Assembly (NCBI GenBank): GCA_024516155.1
Contig: JAJJXM010000053.1
Location: 1 to 64,000 of the forward strand
Direction: 5' to 3'
From: Pyronema omphalodes
Lineage: Eukaryota > Ascomycota > Pezizomycetes > Pezizales > Pyronemataceae
Length of the DNA stretch: 64,000 nucleotides
Both the position numbers and the translations under genes were made by a program. The notes beneath the pieces are model-generated. The model worked only from the letters and a program-made list of their open reading frames with translations, made no database searches and was not told where the DNA came from. Below, one piece after another: positions 1-13,200 of the stretch (positions within the stretch are counted from its first letter, which is position 1; the number at the start of each line of letters is the position of its first letter).

Positions 1-376
1 AGGAGTTTGGGTAAGATGCGGGTCGTAACCTGGATTAACTAATCACCGGAGATGGAGAGGAGATATAGATTTTAAACTATGGCATGGACCTTCTGTGAGC
101 ATAGAAACTGTTCTCATATCATTGGCGTTGCTGCGGAAGAGTGATAATGAAGTTTTCGTACTGTGTTGCTGCCATTCTGATGATCGTTGATGAGTCTCTT
201 AACCTCAGGCCTTAGGTGTTCAATTACGACCCCCGTCGACTCTCAACACAAATCTTTCCTTCGCTTACAACATTATATCAATAAGAGAAATAAAAATATA
301 ATAAGCTTCCCGCCTAACAAAAAAGTTATACAGCCGAGCATCGCGCTGGTGGGGCCTCTCCGCATCATCCGATCAA

Positions 377-457
377 GTCAGATGAGCGGACTCGAACCGG
401 GGTTCGCAGACACGCTTTCCTCACCACTTCAAGTTGTGTAAGCCACTGCACCAGGCA
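377..457 (-). repeat. tRNA-like Pol III core, copy L1
   Basis: B box GGTTCGAGTCC intact (388-398 on the minus strand). The A box reads TGGTGCAGTGGC, one base off the family form TGGTGTAGTGGC. Downstream it belongs to the subfamily with GTATAACT before the T-run. Confidence 0.8.
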
Positions 458-1660
458 GTCTCGGCTGTTATCTGGATGGACAGCAGGCTGTATTTATGTT
501 GCAAGGGTTGAAGTGGTCCTGGTGTGTCTAAAGCGGCTTTGAGGGGGCTTGTTATGGGATGGAAGATGATAGGGGGTGTGATTTGAGAAGGTTTGTGGAC
601 TTGCGGTATGCGGTATGTTGATTATGATAAGAGATGGCCAAGTTTGGATAGGACGCGGCAGAAAAGGGTGGGCCTTTGTGAGCGGCTTTGAGTATACATG
701 CGGAATCACTCGAATAGCCGCATGCTCCGCCGCGCGACATGCACCTTCCCAACCTTGTAATGTCATTGTAACTTATCTTCTACATTCAGTAAAAGTATAT
801 TTTCAAAAACTAGTGCATCTCCGTTGAATATTCCTCAGTCCACCCTCAACTCATCACACCATTGCATCGGCTGCCCCCCATTTCTGCCGTCCCAACCCCA
901 TTTCCTCTATCCTCCACGTTTCACACCTCCCCTAGCTAAGTCTCAAACTTCTGAAAGAGACGGGATAGACAGCATCAATGCAAATAGAAGGAAACTCTTG
1001 GAACAAACCTTAGGGTATCCGGTGCTGTGACTCGTTTTGATACCTATGATTCATACTGTAATATCCAAAACGCAAAGGTCTGGTAAAACAGTCCGGTATT
1101 TAGAGTGCATTCAACGCCAAGACTTATTCGACCAACAAATTGGACAAAACACTTACTGTAAGAAAAATAGCTATTTGTTATACTGTGTAATTCCTGTTAT
1201 ACTGTGTATTTCTAGTTATTTGGGTGATTATGGCTTGCGTTGACTGGGAGGTAAAGAGGTATATAATCGAAAATTGAAGATTAAGGTGTTTGGGTAAGAT
1301 GCGGGTCGTAACCTGAATTAACTAATCACCGGAGATGGAGAGGAGATATAGATTTTAAACTATGGCATGGACCTTCTGTTAGCATATAAACTGCCCTTGT
1401 ATTAGTGGCTTTGCTGCAGAAGAGTGATAATGAAGGTTTGATACCGTGTTGATGTCATGCCTGTAGTGAGTCTGTCATCCCGAGCATGCAATCCCAGGGT
1501 GTTCAATTACAACCCCCGTCAACTCCGAACACAAATCTTTCCTTCGCTCAAAACGTCACATTAACCTCAGAAAATAAAAATCTAATAAGCTTCTCGCTTA
1601 ACAAAAAAGTTATACAGCCGAGCATCGCGCTGGTGGGGCCTCTCAGCATCATCCGAGCAA

Positions 1661-1741
1661 GTCAGATGAGCGGACTCGAACCGGGGTTCGCAGATACGCT
1701 TTCCTCACCACTTCAAGTTGTATAAGCCACTACACCAGGCA
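1661..1741 (-). repeat. tRNA-like Pol III core, copy L2
   Basis: A and B boxes match the family form; a single C/T change (cagatacgc) lies between them. GTATAACT subfamily. Confidence 0.8.
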
Positions 1742-3151
1742 GACTCGGCAGTTATTTGGATGGACAGCAGGCTGTATCTATGTTGCAAGGGTTGAAATGG
1801 ACCTGCGCTTAGCGCGGCGCTGATGGGGCTTATTATGGGACGGGGAATGATAGGGGGTGTGATTTTAGAAGTTTTGTAGACTTGGGATATGTGGAGTATG
1901 ATGAGGAATGACGTGAGTGATAGGACGCGGCATAAAAGGGTGGGCTCTTAATACCGGCTTTGGATATACATGCGGAATCACTCGAATAGCCGCATTTCCC
2001 GCCGCACTGCAACGCCCCGCCAACTCTGCAAGATAACTCCAATATATCTTCTACATTTACTGCAATTATAAGCTCAAAAATTATTGCATCTCCGTTGAAT
2101 TTGCTTTGGTTTGCCCTAAACTAATTTTACCATTGCAGTGGCTGAAAACCATTTTTGCCGTTCCAACACTATTTCCTCCATCCTCCACGTCTCACACATG
2201 ATCTGACCATGCCTCAAATACATCTGGGAGACGGTAAAAACGGTACAAATAATGCTTACTTCACCCACCATTTCCTATCTTTGTTCATTGATCTTGTTGC
2301 AGCGACCAACAGTCTTTCCCTTCCTTTTTCCACCTTGATCAACTCGACATCCGAGTACCATCTGCCACCGAGACGCAATTAATATCTGGGCCTTGAAGCC
2401 TGGTGACGCCTCTGATGGTACAGCAAGCAGGATATATTCCAATTCTTCCATTTTCTGTTCCAACTTCAGTCTTGCTAACCGTGATGAATAGAATAAAGAA
2501 CAAGCCACCATATTTCCGCAACCAATAAATCAGTAATCATTACATCATTCCATCAAGCTATCAGCCATTACTACTGCAAGGTACATCCTCCACCCCTCCC
2601 CTTGTCTCCCTCCACTTTTACTTCTTATCCCCTAAACCAAAGCTAACTGACAATACTTCTAGCTACTATATCAACACCAGCACCTTCCGTCTCTGTAAAC
2701 CGATCGCAAAACACGACTAACAAAACGGTGGGAATTGTAAGAGAAATAGTGATGCGTAATCACCTCATATGACTCGGCATTGGCGGCTGTCGAAATTGGC
2801 GTCGGTGTCAGCCGGGAGAGCTGTCAGATTTGTCAAGTAAATATGGCTGTCAACCTTCAGTGTAGACCTGCTGTGAGCAGATGGACTGAATTGATGCGGT
2901 ATTTCTAACCGAAGAGTGATGGGTGACTTTTGAAACCGTGTCGAAGCCTTGCTTAAAACGAGTCTCTTACCCCCAGTATACCGTTCTGGAGTGTTCGATT
3001 ACAACCCCAGAGACTTCAAACAAAAATCTTTCCTTCACTTGTAACATTACGTTGATCAGAGGAAAATAAAATTATAATAAGCTTCTGGCTTAACAAAAAA
3101 ATCAAAAAGCCGAGTATCACCTGGTGAGGCCTCGCAGCATCATCCGAGCAA

Positions 3152-3232
3152 GTCAGATGAGCGGACTCGAACCGGGGTTCGCAGACACGCTTTCCTCACC
3201 ACTTCAAGTTGTATAAGCCACTACACCAGGCA
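3152..3232 (-). repeat. tRNA-like Pol III core, copy L3
   Basis: Identical to the family consensus by eye. Double T-run subfamily (CTTTTTGATTTTTT) downstream. Confidence 0.8.
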
Positions 3233-4444
3233 CACTCGGTGTTATCTGGCTGAACAGCAGGCGGGATTTATGTTGCAAGGGTTGAAGTGGTCCTAGTGTG
3301 TCTAGAGCGGCTTTGATATGAGGCTTATTATGGGATGGAAAATGATAGGGGGTGTGATTTGAGAAGTTTTGTAGACTCGCGGTATATGGATTATGATGAG
3401 AGATCACTTAAGTGCGGATATGATGCGGCAGAGCAGGGTAGGCCTTTGTGAGCGGCTTTGCGTATACATGCGGAATCACTCGAGTAGCCGCATGCTCTGC
3501 CGCGCCGCCCGCTGCGCAACACCTTCCTAACCCTGCAACATTACTACAACTCATTTTCTACACCGACAGAAAATACAAACCAAGAAGTACAGCATCTTTT
3601 TTTGAATTTTCCTCAGTCCATCCTAAACTCACCACACCATATGTTGCATCGGCTGTCCGCCATTTCTGCCGTCCAGGCCCCATTTCCTCCATCCTCCACG
3701 TTCCACACCTTGTTCAGCTGCGCCTCAAATACATGAAAGGGACGGTACAGACGGCACCAATACAAACAGAAGGAAACTCCTGGAATAAACCCTAGGGTAT
3801 CCGGTGCTGTGACTCGTTTTGATACCTCTGATTCATACTGTAATATCCAAGGCGCAACGGTCTGGAAGAACAGTCCGGTATTCAGAGTGCATTTGACGCC
3901 AAAACTCCTTCAACCAGCAAACTGGACAAAACACTTACGGTTAGAAAAATAGCCATTTGTTATACTGTATAATTCCTGTTATACTGTGTAATTCTAGTAA
4001 TCCAGGTGATTATGGCTTGCGTTGACTGGGAGGCAAAGAGGTATATGATAGAAAATCGAAGGTTAAGGAGTTTTGGTAAGATGCGGGTCGTAATCTGAAT
4101 TAACTAATCACCAGGAGATGCAGAGGAGATATAGGTTTTAAACTGTGGCATGGACCTTCTGTGAGCATATAAACTGCCCTTGTATTAGTGGCTTTGCTGC
4201 AGAAGAGTGATAATGAAGGTTTGATACCGTGTTGATGTCATGCCCGTAGTGAGTCTGTCATCCCGAGCATGCAATCTTAGGGTGCTCAATTACGACCCCC
4301 GTCGACTCTCAACACAAATTGTTCCTTCGCTCAAAACAGTGCGTTGGTCATAGTTAAATAAAAATACAACAAGCTTCTCACTCAACAAAAAGCCCAAAAA
4401 GCCGAGCATTGCGCTGGTGGGGCCTCTCAGCATCATCCGATCAA

Positions 4445-4525
4445 GTCAGATGAGCGGACTCGAACCGGGGTTCGCAGACACGCTTTCCTCACCACTTCAA
4501 GTTGTATAAGCCACTACACCAGGCA
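4445..4525 (-). repeat. tRNA-like Pol III core, copy L4
   Basis: Consensus core. Together with L5 it lies in a block of about 950 bp that recurs at 14388-15347. Confidence 0.8.
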
Positions 4526-5170
4526 CACTCGGCAGTTATCTGGCTGAAAAGCAGGTTGTACTTATGTAGAGCGGGTTGAACTGGACCTGTGCTGATTAGT
4601 GCGGCTGTTTTGAGGCTTATACTGCACGGAAAATGACAGGGAGTGTCAGTTTATGCGTTTTCTAAACCCTTGATAAATCAATGTAATGTGGCATGACTCC
4701 AGAGAGTGTAGAACTCGGCATGAGAAGATATGGGCGGTTGAGGGCAGCTTTGGTACATGCGCAATCACTCGCATCTTCGCATGTCCCGCCGCGCGGCAAC
4801 GCCCCGCCAACTTGCAACATCACTCCAAGTCGAAGAAGTTGCCAGAGTTTTCAAGGAAATGTAGCTGCAAAACATTGATAAAGGCCTGCTGTGAGCATAT
4901 GAACTGCTGTTAAGAAGCGGCATTGCTAGAAGAGGAATGGTAATTGACGTTGGGTACAGTGTTGATGCCATACTGATAATGAGCCTCTTATCCCCAGTAT
5001 GCCGTGCTCGAGTGTTCGATTACAACCCTCTTAGACCCCAAACACAAATCTTTTCTTCGCTTAAAACATTATATTAATAAGGGAAATAAAAATATAATAA
5101 GCTTCTCACTCAACAAAAGTTAAAAAGCCGAGCATCGCGCTGGTAAGGCCTCTCAGCATCATCCGATCAA

Positions 5171-5251
5171 GTCAGATGAGCGGACTCGAACCGGGGTTCG
5201 CAGACACGCTTTCCTCACCACTTCAAGTTGTATAAGCCACTACACCAGGCA
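5171..5251 (-). repeat. tRNA-like Pol III core, copy L5
   Basis: Consensus core, 726 bp from L4 (the short spacing class). Confidence 0.8.
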
Positions 5252-5817
5252 GACTCGGCAGTTACTTGGATGGACAGCAGGCTGTATATATGTTGCAAGG
5301 GTCGAAATCGCCCTGCGCTTAGTGCGGCTCTGATTGGGCTTGTTATGGGACGGAAAATGATAGGGAGTGTGATTTTAGAAGTTTTATAGACTTGCGGTAT
5401 ATGGATTATGATTAGGAATGACTTATGAGTGATAGGACGCGGTAGAAAAGGGTGGGGTTTTGAGAGCGGCTTTGGGCATACATGCGGAATCACTCGAGTA
5501 GCCGCATGCTTCGCTGCGCCGCCCGCTGCGCAACACTTTCCTGACTTCGCAAAATTACCACAACATATCTTTAATACTCTATGAAGCAGTAACAGTATTT
5601 ATATAATCAAAGAAGGACTGAGTTGCCGTTGAATTTCCCCCAGTCCACTTCAAACTCACCATACCATTCCTGCCGTCCCAACCCCATTTCCTCCATCCTC
5701 CACGTCCCACACCTTGTTCAGCTGCACCTCAAATACATGAAAGGGACGGTACAGACGGCACCAATACAAACAGAAGGAAACTCCTGGAATCAACCCTAGG
5801 GTATCCAGTGCTGTGAC

Positions 5818-8300
5818 TTGTTTTTGGCATACGTAACTGTTTCATCATGTGTGCCCACAACACGTCACTCTGCGCCAGCAGAATCCATTTTCTCACCGCC
5901 TATAGACTCTTGCTTTTTCTGTCTCGCTCGCCGCCACGTATACCGAGCTTCTCTTTCTCTGCTGCTATTCCTGCCATGTATGAACTTTCGCTTCTCTATA
6001 CGGCTTCCGTCATATAAAAAGCCACTTGGCTTTGGAAATCATCTCCTTCGTCAACCCGATCCTCATGTTCCTTCATTCTCCTATTCCCGATCACAAAGGG
6101 AATTCTTTTTTTTCCCGCCTGAGGTTTTCCGCCTATTTGTCGAAACCTTTGAAAATGTTCCCCTATTCCTTCCTTTTTTCACCTGCCCCAAAAAGCCACC
6201 TTGCTCTCGTTCCACCCGGAATTTGTTCTTCTTCTTAATTATCCTTGGCTAGAAATTCCTTGCCTTTTGTTCCCCTCCTCCGTTGCAGCATGAGCTAGCT
6301 TCTTATCTTCCTGATGTCTGGAAATTTCCGGTTTCTCTTCGCTTTGTGAAGGATCAAAGGTCCTGTAACTAATGTTAAAAGTAGTATGTTCTCCCTCCTA
6401 TTTCTTACGACGACATCGGTTAAAACTTCAACCTGCTAACTTTCCATTACTTTGCTAGACATAAACATCACCCATTTCTTACAGTCCCTTCTTTCGCCTC
6501 CACATTCCTGCAACTTCAAAATGAAGTGCCTTTTCTCCTCGTCTTTCGCCTTTTTCCCTTTCTACCCCCGTTTCCTTTTTTCGCCTTTCGTCTCTGTCAA
6601 TGCAGTGATATGTCTACTCCATCATTCCTTTCCATCGCCATCGATCCTGTTACAGTTACTAATATTCTTCTTCTTACCAGACAGTTTTTCCTTTCCATTC
6701 TCCACTCTGATCAACACGATATTCGAATGCAAGATGCAACTGATATTGGGCTTTGATCAACGCCCTTTCTGGTGTGCAACGGTATGTGTATTCCTTATCC
6801 TTCGGCTTAGTTCTAGATTGAATGATTCTAACGGTGACGTGTCTAGGACCAGCTATAATATCTCCACGGCTGTGTTATGACTTGTCGACAGTTTGAATCC
6901 TGATATCAAGTCAGCTGTCGTTACGATTAAAGGTACGTTTCTAACTTCCCAACTTCTTATCCCCTCCATCTCCTCCAAATCTTGACCAAAACCAAAACAA
7001 AAACCGAAATCCAAAGCTAACCAACCTAAGTTCAAGTTCCAGCAACTTCAGCTCCACCAGCAACCTCAATCTCCGCTTCCTCCGGCCTTCATCTACAAGG
7101 TTAATAAAGAACAAAACCTTAAAGCCGTTTCCGTTTCCTCCTTTTCTCCATTAGTAAGCCACCACTTCTTTGCCTTTCGCTTCCTATAATCCATCAAGAA
7201 CCACTGACTAATACTTTCAGCTAGCTGGATATCCATCATAAGCCCTGCATTAAGATCTTTTGGGTTCCCTTATATCTCCATGCGGGAATTATAGGTGTGG
7301 GCAACTTTGCCGTGGCTGTGTTGTGTTTGTTGCGGTCTCAGAGGAGCTGAGCAAGGATAAGGGAAATTTTAATGATGAGATTTCAGTTTTGGTTTTTGTT
7401 GTTTTTTTTGGCAGATTGAAAGGGGCCAAGGATTTGTGATTTTGACTTTGATAAAGCGCTACGGTGGCGCGGGGTTGGGGGAATTAAAATACAACTTTGT
7501 ATGTAAATTGTATATCAATTGTAACTTATAATTTCAACTTCCTTTACGTTCAAATCCCAATTCGTTTAAAGATTAAACCAAGTGATTTCTGTAGGAAATT
7601 TGTTTTTGTTTTATGGTCTGAAATCCGAGAATCCGAGATATTGAAATCTTGAGATTCCAAAAATCAGTATCTGTATCAATCTCTACCCCTCTTTTTCATT
7701 TACAGTAACTAGATTATATATATATCTACTGTCCGGTATGGTTTTGTATAGTATTCAGTCATACCAGCAATACCGCAATAAGGAATAGCCATAAGTACTT
7801 CATCGTAATCCAAAAATAAATATCAAGGCCTCTGAGCTGATGTTATCGAATGATTTAGTAAAGGTATTCACCACGGTATCACAAATTCGACAGCGGTGAT
7901 ACTTCATAATTCAAATCATCACTTGAAGCTCAATAATAATGATGCAGACTCCAACATAAGTTTGGTCTACCACATCCTATATAAATATACGATACCCATG
8001 ATCCATATTGTAATATCCAAGACAGAAAGGTCTGGTAGAACATCCCGGTATGTAGAAATCATTCGAAGCCAGGACTTATTCGACCAGCAATACTTATCTC
8101 CAAACCCGAAGAGGCCATAGTTCGCATTGGGCCAAAGATTTACGGTAAGAAAAATAACCATTTGTTACACTGTGTGATTCGAGTTATCTAGGTGATTATG
8201 GCTTGTGTTGACTGGAGGCGGAGAGGTATATAATCGAAGCTTAAGATGTTGGGCCCGTATATAAGATGCGGGTTGTAATCTGAATTATCGAATCACCAGG
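5818..8300 (-). repeat. Long-unit module, left copy A
   Basis: This extra module is found only in the long (3.2-3.6 kb) units. It is the reverse complement of 37600-39450 and is related to 49620-51440 and 52960-54800. Recognisable landmarks are the AGCCA/TGGCT stem at 6020-6031, a cytosine/thymine-rich strand, and the module head near 7470-7560 (TTGTATTTTGA followed by a C-rich run, read on the minus strand). ORFs of up to 144 codons exist but are low-complexity and not kept in the other copies, so I do not call a gene. Confidence 0.65.
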
Positions 8301-8629
8301 AGATGGAGAGAAGATATAGATTTTGAACTATGGCATAGACTTTCTGTGAGTATATAAACTGCTTTCATGTTATTGGCGTCGCTGCGGAAGAGTGATAATG
8401 AAGTTTTAATACTGTGTTGCTGCCATTTTGATGATCGTTGATGAGTCTCTTAACCTCAGGCCTTAGGTGTTCAATTACGACCCCCGTCAACTCTCAACAC
8501 AAATCTTTCCTTCGCTCAAAACATTGCGTTTATCAAAGAAAAATAAAAATACAATAAGCTTCTCACTTAACAAAAAAATCAAAAAGCCGAGCATCGCGCT
8601 GGTAAGGCCTCCCAGCATCATCCGAGCAA

Positions 8630-8710
8630 GTCAGATGAGCGGACTCGAACCGGGGTTCGCAGACACGCTTTCCTCACCACTTCAAGTTGTATAAGCCACT
8701 ACACCAGGCA
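8630..8710 (-). repeat. tRNA-like Pol III core, copy L6
   Basis: Consensus core at the downstream side of the long unit; 3459 bp from L5. Confidence 0.8.
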
Positions 8711-9662
8711 GACTCGGCAGTTATGTGTATGGACGGCAGGCTGTATATATCTTGCAAGGGTTGAAGTGGTCCTAGTGCACGTGTTTAGAGCGGCTTTGAT
8801 ATGGCGCTTATTGTGGGACGGAAAATGATAGGGGGTGTGATTTTAGAGGTTCTGTAGACTTGCGGTATATGGATTATGATTAGGAATGACTTAAGAGTGA
8901 TAGGACGCGGCATAAGCAGGTGTGAGCGGTTCAGGCCGGCATCTTCGGTACATGTAGGATCACTCGAATAGCCGCATACTCCGCCGCGCCGCCCGCCGCG
9001 CAACACCTTCCCAACCTTGCAATATTAATATAACTCATCTTCTGCACCCACGGAAAATACAAACCCAAGAAGCACCATCCTGAACTCATAACACGGTTGG
9101 ATCGGCCACACACCATTCCTGCCATCCCAGCCCTACCTCCATTCTCCATGTCCCACACCTTGTTTAGCTACGCGTCAAAAACTTACAGAAAGAAAAAAAC
9201 CATTTGTTATACTGTATAATTCTAGTTATCTAGCTGATTATGCCTTACTTTGACTGGGAGGTGTGGAGGTATATAATCGAAAATTAAGATGTTGGGGTTA
9301 GATGCGGTTCGTAATCAAAATTATTTCATTGTCTGGTGATAGAAAGAAAATATGCTTGTTAGTTGTGATGTAGACCTGCTGTGAATACATTGACGGCTTT
9401 TACGTGACGGCGTTTCTAGTGGAAAGGTGATAATCGACTTTGGATACTGTATTGACGCCAGGCTCATTACAAGTCTCTTGCCCTGAGCATATACAGTTCC
9501 TGGGGTTCAATTACGACCCTGGATCCTGCCAACACATATCTTTCCTTCGCCTTGGAAATAATATTAATGTGAGAAAATAAAATATAATAAGCTTCTCGCT
9601 TAACAAAAAAAGTCAAAAAGCTGAGCATCACCTAGTGAGGACTCCCAGCATCATCCGACCAA

Positions 9663-9743
9663 GTCAGATGAGCGGACTCGAACCGGGGTTCGCAGATACG
9701 CTTTCCTCACCACTTCAAGTTGTATAAGCCACTACACCAGGCA
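9663..9743 (-). repeat. tRNA-like Pol III core, copy L7
   Basis: Both boxes intact; it shares the cagatacgc variant with L2. Confidence 0.8.
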
Positions 9744-10395
9744 GTCTCGGCAGTTATCTGTGTAGACAGCAGGCTGTATTTATGTTGCAAGGGTTGAAAA
9801 TATCGCCCTGCGCTTAGTGCGGCGCTGATGGGGCTTGTTAAGGAACGGAAAATGATAGGGTGTGTCAGTTTATGCGTTTTCTAAACCCTTGATATATCAA
9901 TGTAATGTGGCATGACTCCAGAGAGTGTAGAACTCGGCATGATAAGATATGGGCGGTTGAAAGCAGCTTGGGTACATGCGCAATCACTCGCATCTTCGCG
10001 TGTCCCGCCGCGCGGCAACGCCCCGCCAACTTGCAACATCACTCCAAGTCGAAGAAGTTGCCAGAGTTTTCAAGGTAATGTGGCTGCAGAACATTGATAA
10101 AGGCCTGCTGTGGGCAGATGAACTGCTGTTAAGAAGCGGCATTGCTAGAAGAGGAATGGTAATTGACGTTGGGTACAGTGTTGATGCCATACTGATAATG
10201 AGCCTCTTACCCCGAGTATGCCGTTCTCGGGTGTTCGATTACAACCCCAAAGACTTCAAACACATATGTTTCCTTCGCTTAAAACATTGCGTTTATCAGA
10301 GAAAAATAAAAATATAATAAGCTTTTCTGACTTGACAAAAAAAAATCAAAAAGCCGAGCATCACCTGGTGAGGCCTCGCAGCATCATCCGAGCAA

Positions 10396-10476
10396 GTCAG
10401 ATGAGCGGACTCGAACCGGGGTTCGCAGACACGCTTTCCTCTCCACTTCAAGTTGTATAAGCCACTACACCAGGCA
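10396..10476 (-). repeat. tRNA-like Pol III core, copy L8
   Basis: Both boxes intact; one A/T change in the mid-region (ctctccac). 733 bp from L7. Confidence 0.8.
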
Positions 10477-11301
10477 GCCTCGGCAGTTATCTGTGTAGAC
10501 AGTAGGCTGTATTTATGTTGCAAGGGTTGAAGTGGTCCTGCGTCTAGAGCGGCTCTCATGGGGATTATTATGGGACGGGAAATGATAGGGAGCGTCAGAT
10601 TATAAGCTTTCTAGAACTGAGATATGTAACCTGTAATGACGGATGACTCAAGTGTGGATAGGGTGCGGCAGAAAAGGGTGGGCTCTTAATACCGGCTTTG
10701 GATATACATGCGGAATCACTCGAGCAGCCGCATGCTTCGCCGCGCCGCCCGCCGCGTAACACCTTCCCAGCCTTGCAACAGCATTGTAACTTATCTTCCA
10801 CATCCAGTAGAAATCTATTCCAAAACATTACTGCATCCCCGTTGATCTTCCTCAGTCCACCCTAGACTCATCACACCATTGCATCGGCTGCCCCCCATTT
10901 CTGCCGTCCCAACCCCATTTCCTCCGTCCTCCATGTTCCACGCCTCCCCTAGCTAAGTATCAAACTTCTGAAAGAGACGGCACAGACTGCATCAATGCAA
11001 ACAGAAGGAAACGCCTGAAATAAACCCTAGGGTATCCGGTGCTGTGACTCGTTTTGATATCTATGATTCATACTTTAATATCCAAGGCGCAACGGTCTGG
11101 AAGAACAGTCCGGTATTTAGAGTGCGTTTGACGCCAAGGTTTCTTCAATCAGCAAATTGGACAAAACACTTACGGCAAGAAAAATAGCTATTTGTTATAC
11201 AGTATAATTCCTATTATACTGTGTAATTCTAGTTATTTAGGTGATTATGGCTTGCGTTGACTGGGAGGTAAAGAGGTATATAATCGAAAATCGAAGATTA
11301 A

Positions 11302-12018
11302 GGGCGCGTCTGGATACGCCGAAAATGGGCGGTTTTGTCCGTTAACAGGGGTCCTTCCGTTTTGCAGAATTTCGGGGTGTTTGGAAAGGACGATTCGCTC
11401 CTTTCCTTAATGTCATCGTCCGTTACGTCTCTAACAAATTGTCCGTCAAAAGAAAGTACCTCGCGAGGTACTTTTCATGTCCGCTATGAAACCACGTCCC
11501 GCGACAACTAAAAATTTCGTTCATCACGTGCTCCATCCTCTCTGGAATTTTTACCACTCCACAAAAACAAAAGCAATAAAAATAAAAATAAAAATAAAAC
11601 CTTTTTTTCTACCGCTGTCACGATTGCCGCGACCGCGCCACCAACACCGATGCCCCCCACCGCTCCGGCCATTGTAACGAAAAAAAATGTGCGATCACTT
11701 TTCTTCTGCAGTTGCACTCACAGTATCAAGCCGCTGCGACAGTCATCTCAGCACTTTCTCGGTATAAGGGTGTCTTACGGTGTGCTCGTGGGTGTAAGGG
11801 AGTTGAAGAATAGAATCGCAGGTGGGGAGCGCTAGCGTTGAAAATTTTCACTTGTGGAAGTTTGGTGGTATGGACATTTTGTTGTTTGGATTCACCCCAT
11901 CACCATGAAGTTTGGTGTTTGGCAAAAGTGTCCGTTAGATGACAGTGTCCGTTTACGACGGGAAACGGATGGTCGGTTGTAACGGAAGAACCCTGGCTTT
12001 TGCTATCCAGACACACCC
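11302..12018. mobile_element. PIF/Harbinger-like MITE inside a repeat unit
   Basis: This is a 717-bp insertion with imperfect terminal inverted repeats: GGGCGCGTCTGGATA on the left, and GGGTGTGTCTGGATA as the reverse complement of the right end. It is flanked by TAA on both sides (11299-11301 and 12019-12021). Sister units at about 1275 and 14020 read GATTAAGGTGTTTGG without interruption and so serve as paralogous empty sites. A 3-bp TAA duplication with G-rich ends fits the PIF/Harbinger (Tourist-like) group. No transposase is present, so it is non-autonomous. A perfect 22-bp palindrome lies at 11453-11474. Confidence 0.85.
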
Positions 12019-12391
12019 TAAGGTGTTTGGGTACGATGCGGGTAGTAACCTGAATTAACTAATTACCGGAGGTGGAGAGGAGATATAGATTTTAAACTAT
12101 GGCATGGACCTTCTGTGAGCATATAAACTGCCCTTGTATTGGTGGCTTTGCTGCAGAAGAGTGATAATGAAGGTTTGATACCGTGTTGATGTCATGCCCG
12201 TAGTGAGTCTGTCATCTCGAGCATGCAATCCCAGGGTGTTCAATTACAACCCCCGTCAACTCTCAACACAAATTCTTCCTTCGCTTAGAACATCATATTA
12301 ATCCGAGAAAATAAAATATAATAAGCTTCTCACTCAAAAAATCAAAAAGCCGGGCATCACCTGGTGAGGCCTCGCAGCATCATCTGGTCAA

Positions 12392-12472
12392 CGCAGATGA
12401 GCGGACTCGAACCGGGGTTCGCAGACACGCTTTCCTCGCCACTTCAAGTTGTATAAGCCACTACACCAGGCA
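12392..12472 (-). repeat. tRNA-like Pol III core, copy L9
   Basis: Two changes lie beyond the B box at the 3' end of the core (cgcagatg for gtcagatg), and one A/G change lies in the mid-region. Both boxes are intact. Confidence 0.8.
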
Positions 12473-13119
12473 GTCTCGGCAGTTATCTGTGTAGACAGTA
12501 GGCTGTATTTATGTTGCAAGGGTTGAAGTGGTCCTGCGTCTAGAGCGGCTCTCATGGGGATTATTATGGGACGGGAAATGATAGGGAGTGTCACTTGATG
12601 CGTTTTATGAACTTGGAATATATGCATTGCAATGCGGGATCACTCCAGAGAGGGTACAAGTCGGCATGAGAAGATATGGGCGGTTGAGGGCAGCTTTGGT
12701 ACATGCGCAATCACTCGCATCTTCGCATGTCCCGCCGCGCGGCAACGCCCCGCCAACTTGCAACATCACTCCAAGTCGAAGAAGTTGCCAGAGTTTTCAA
12801 GGAAATGTGGCTGCAAAATATTGATAAAGGCCTGCTGTGAGCAGATGAACTGCTGTTAAGAAGCGGCATTGCTAGAAGAGGAATGGTAATTGACGTTGGG
12901 TACAGTGTTGATGCCATACTGATAATGAGCCTCTTTCCACGAGTATGCCGGTCTCGAGTGTTCAATTACGACCCCCGGCAACTCTTAACACAAATCTTTC
13001 CTTCGCTCAAAACATTGCGTTGATCAAGGAAAAAAAAAATATAATAAGCTTCCCGCCTAACAAAAAAGTTATACAGCCGAGCATCGCGCTGGTGAGGCCT
13101 CTCAGCATCATCCGAGCAA

Positions 13120-13200
13120 GTCAGATGAGCGGACTCGAACCGGGGTTCGCAGACACGCTTTCCTCACCACTTCAAGTTGTACAAGCCACTACACCAGGCA
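13120..13200 (-). repeat. tRNA-like Pol III core, copy L10
   Basis: Near consensus, with one change just inside the A box region (tacaagcc). GTATAACT subfamily. Confidence 0.8.

Noticed and set aside
187..441. Recurring short ORFs across the cores (about 70-110 codons)
   Set aside because: They recur only because the DNA repeats. Frames shift between copies, lengths vary and both strands are equally open, so no protein is supported.
377..457. Calling the cores functional tRNA genes
   Set aside because: The A and B boxes and a four-pair D stem are present, but the acceptor and anticodon stems do not pair and the T stem has only three pairs. No anticodon can be assigned.
3789..3798. Interstitial telomere
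   Set aside because: Only a single inverted pair of ACCCTA/TAGGGT occurs per unit; no tandem TTAGGG run exists anywhere in the window.
5818..6252. 144-codon ORF in the long module (and the 158- and 185-codon ORFs at 50947 and 54019)
   Set aside because: Low-complexity Phe/Ser/Pro-rich products of a pyrimidine-rich strand; not conserved between sister modules.
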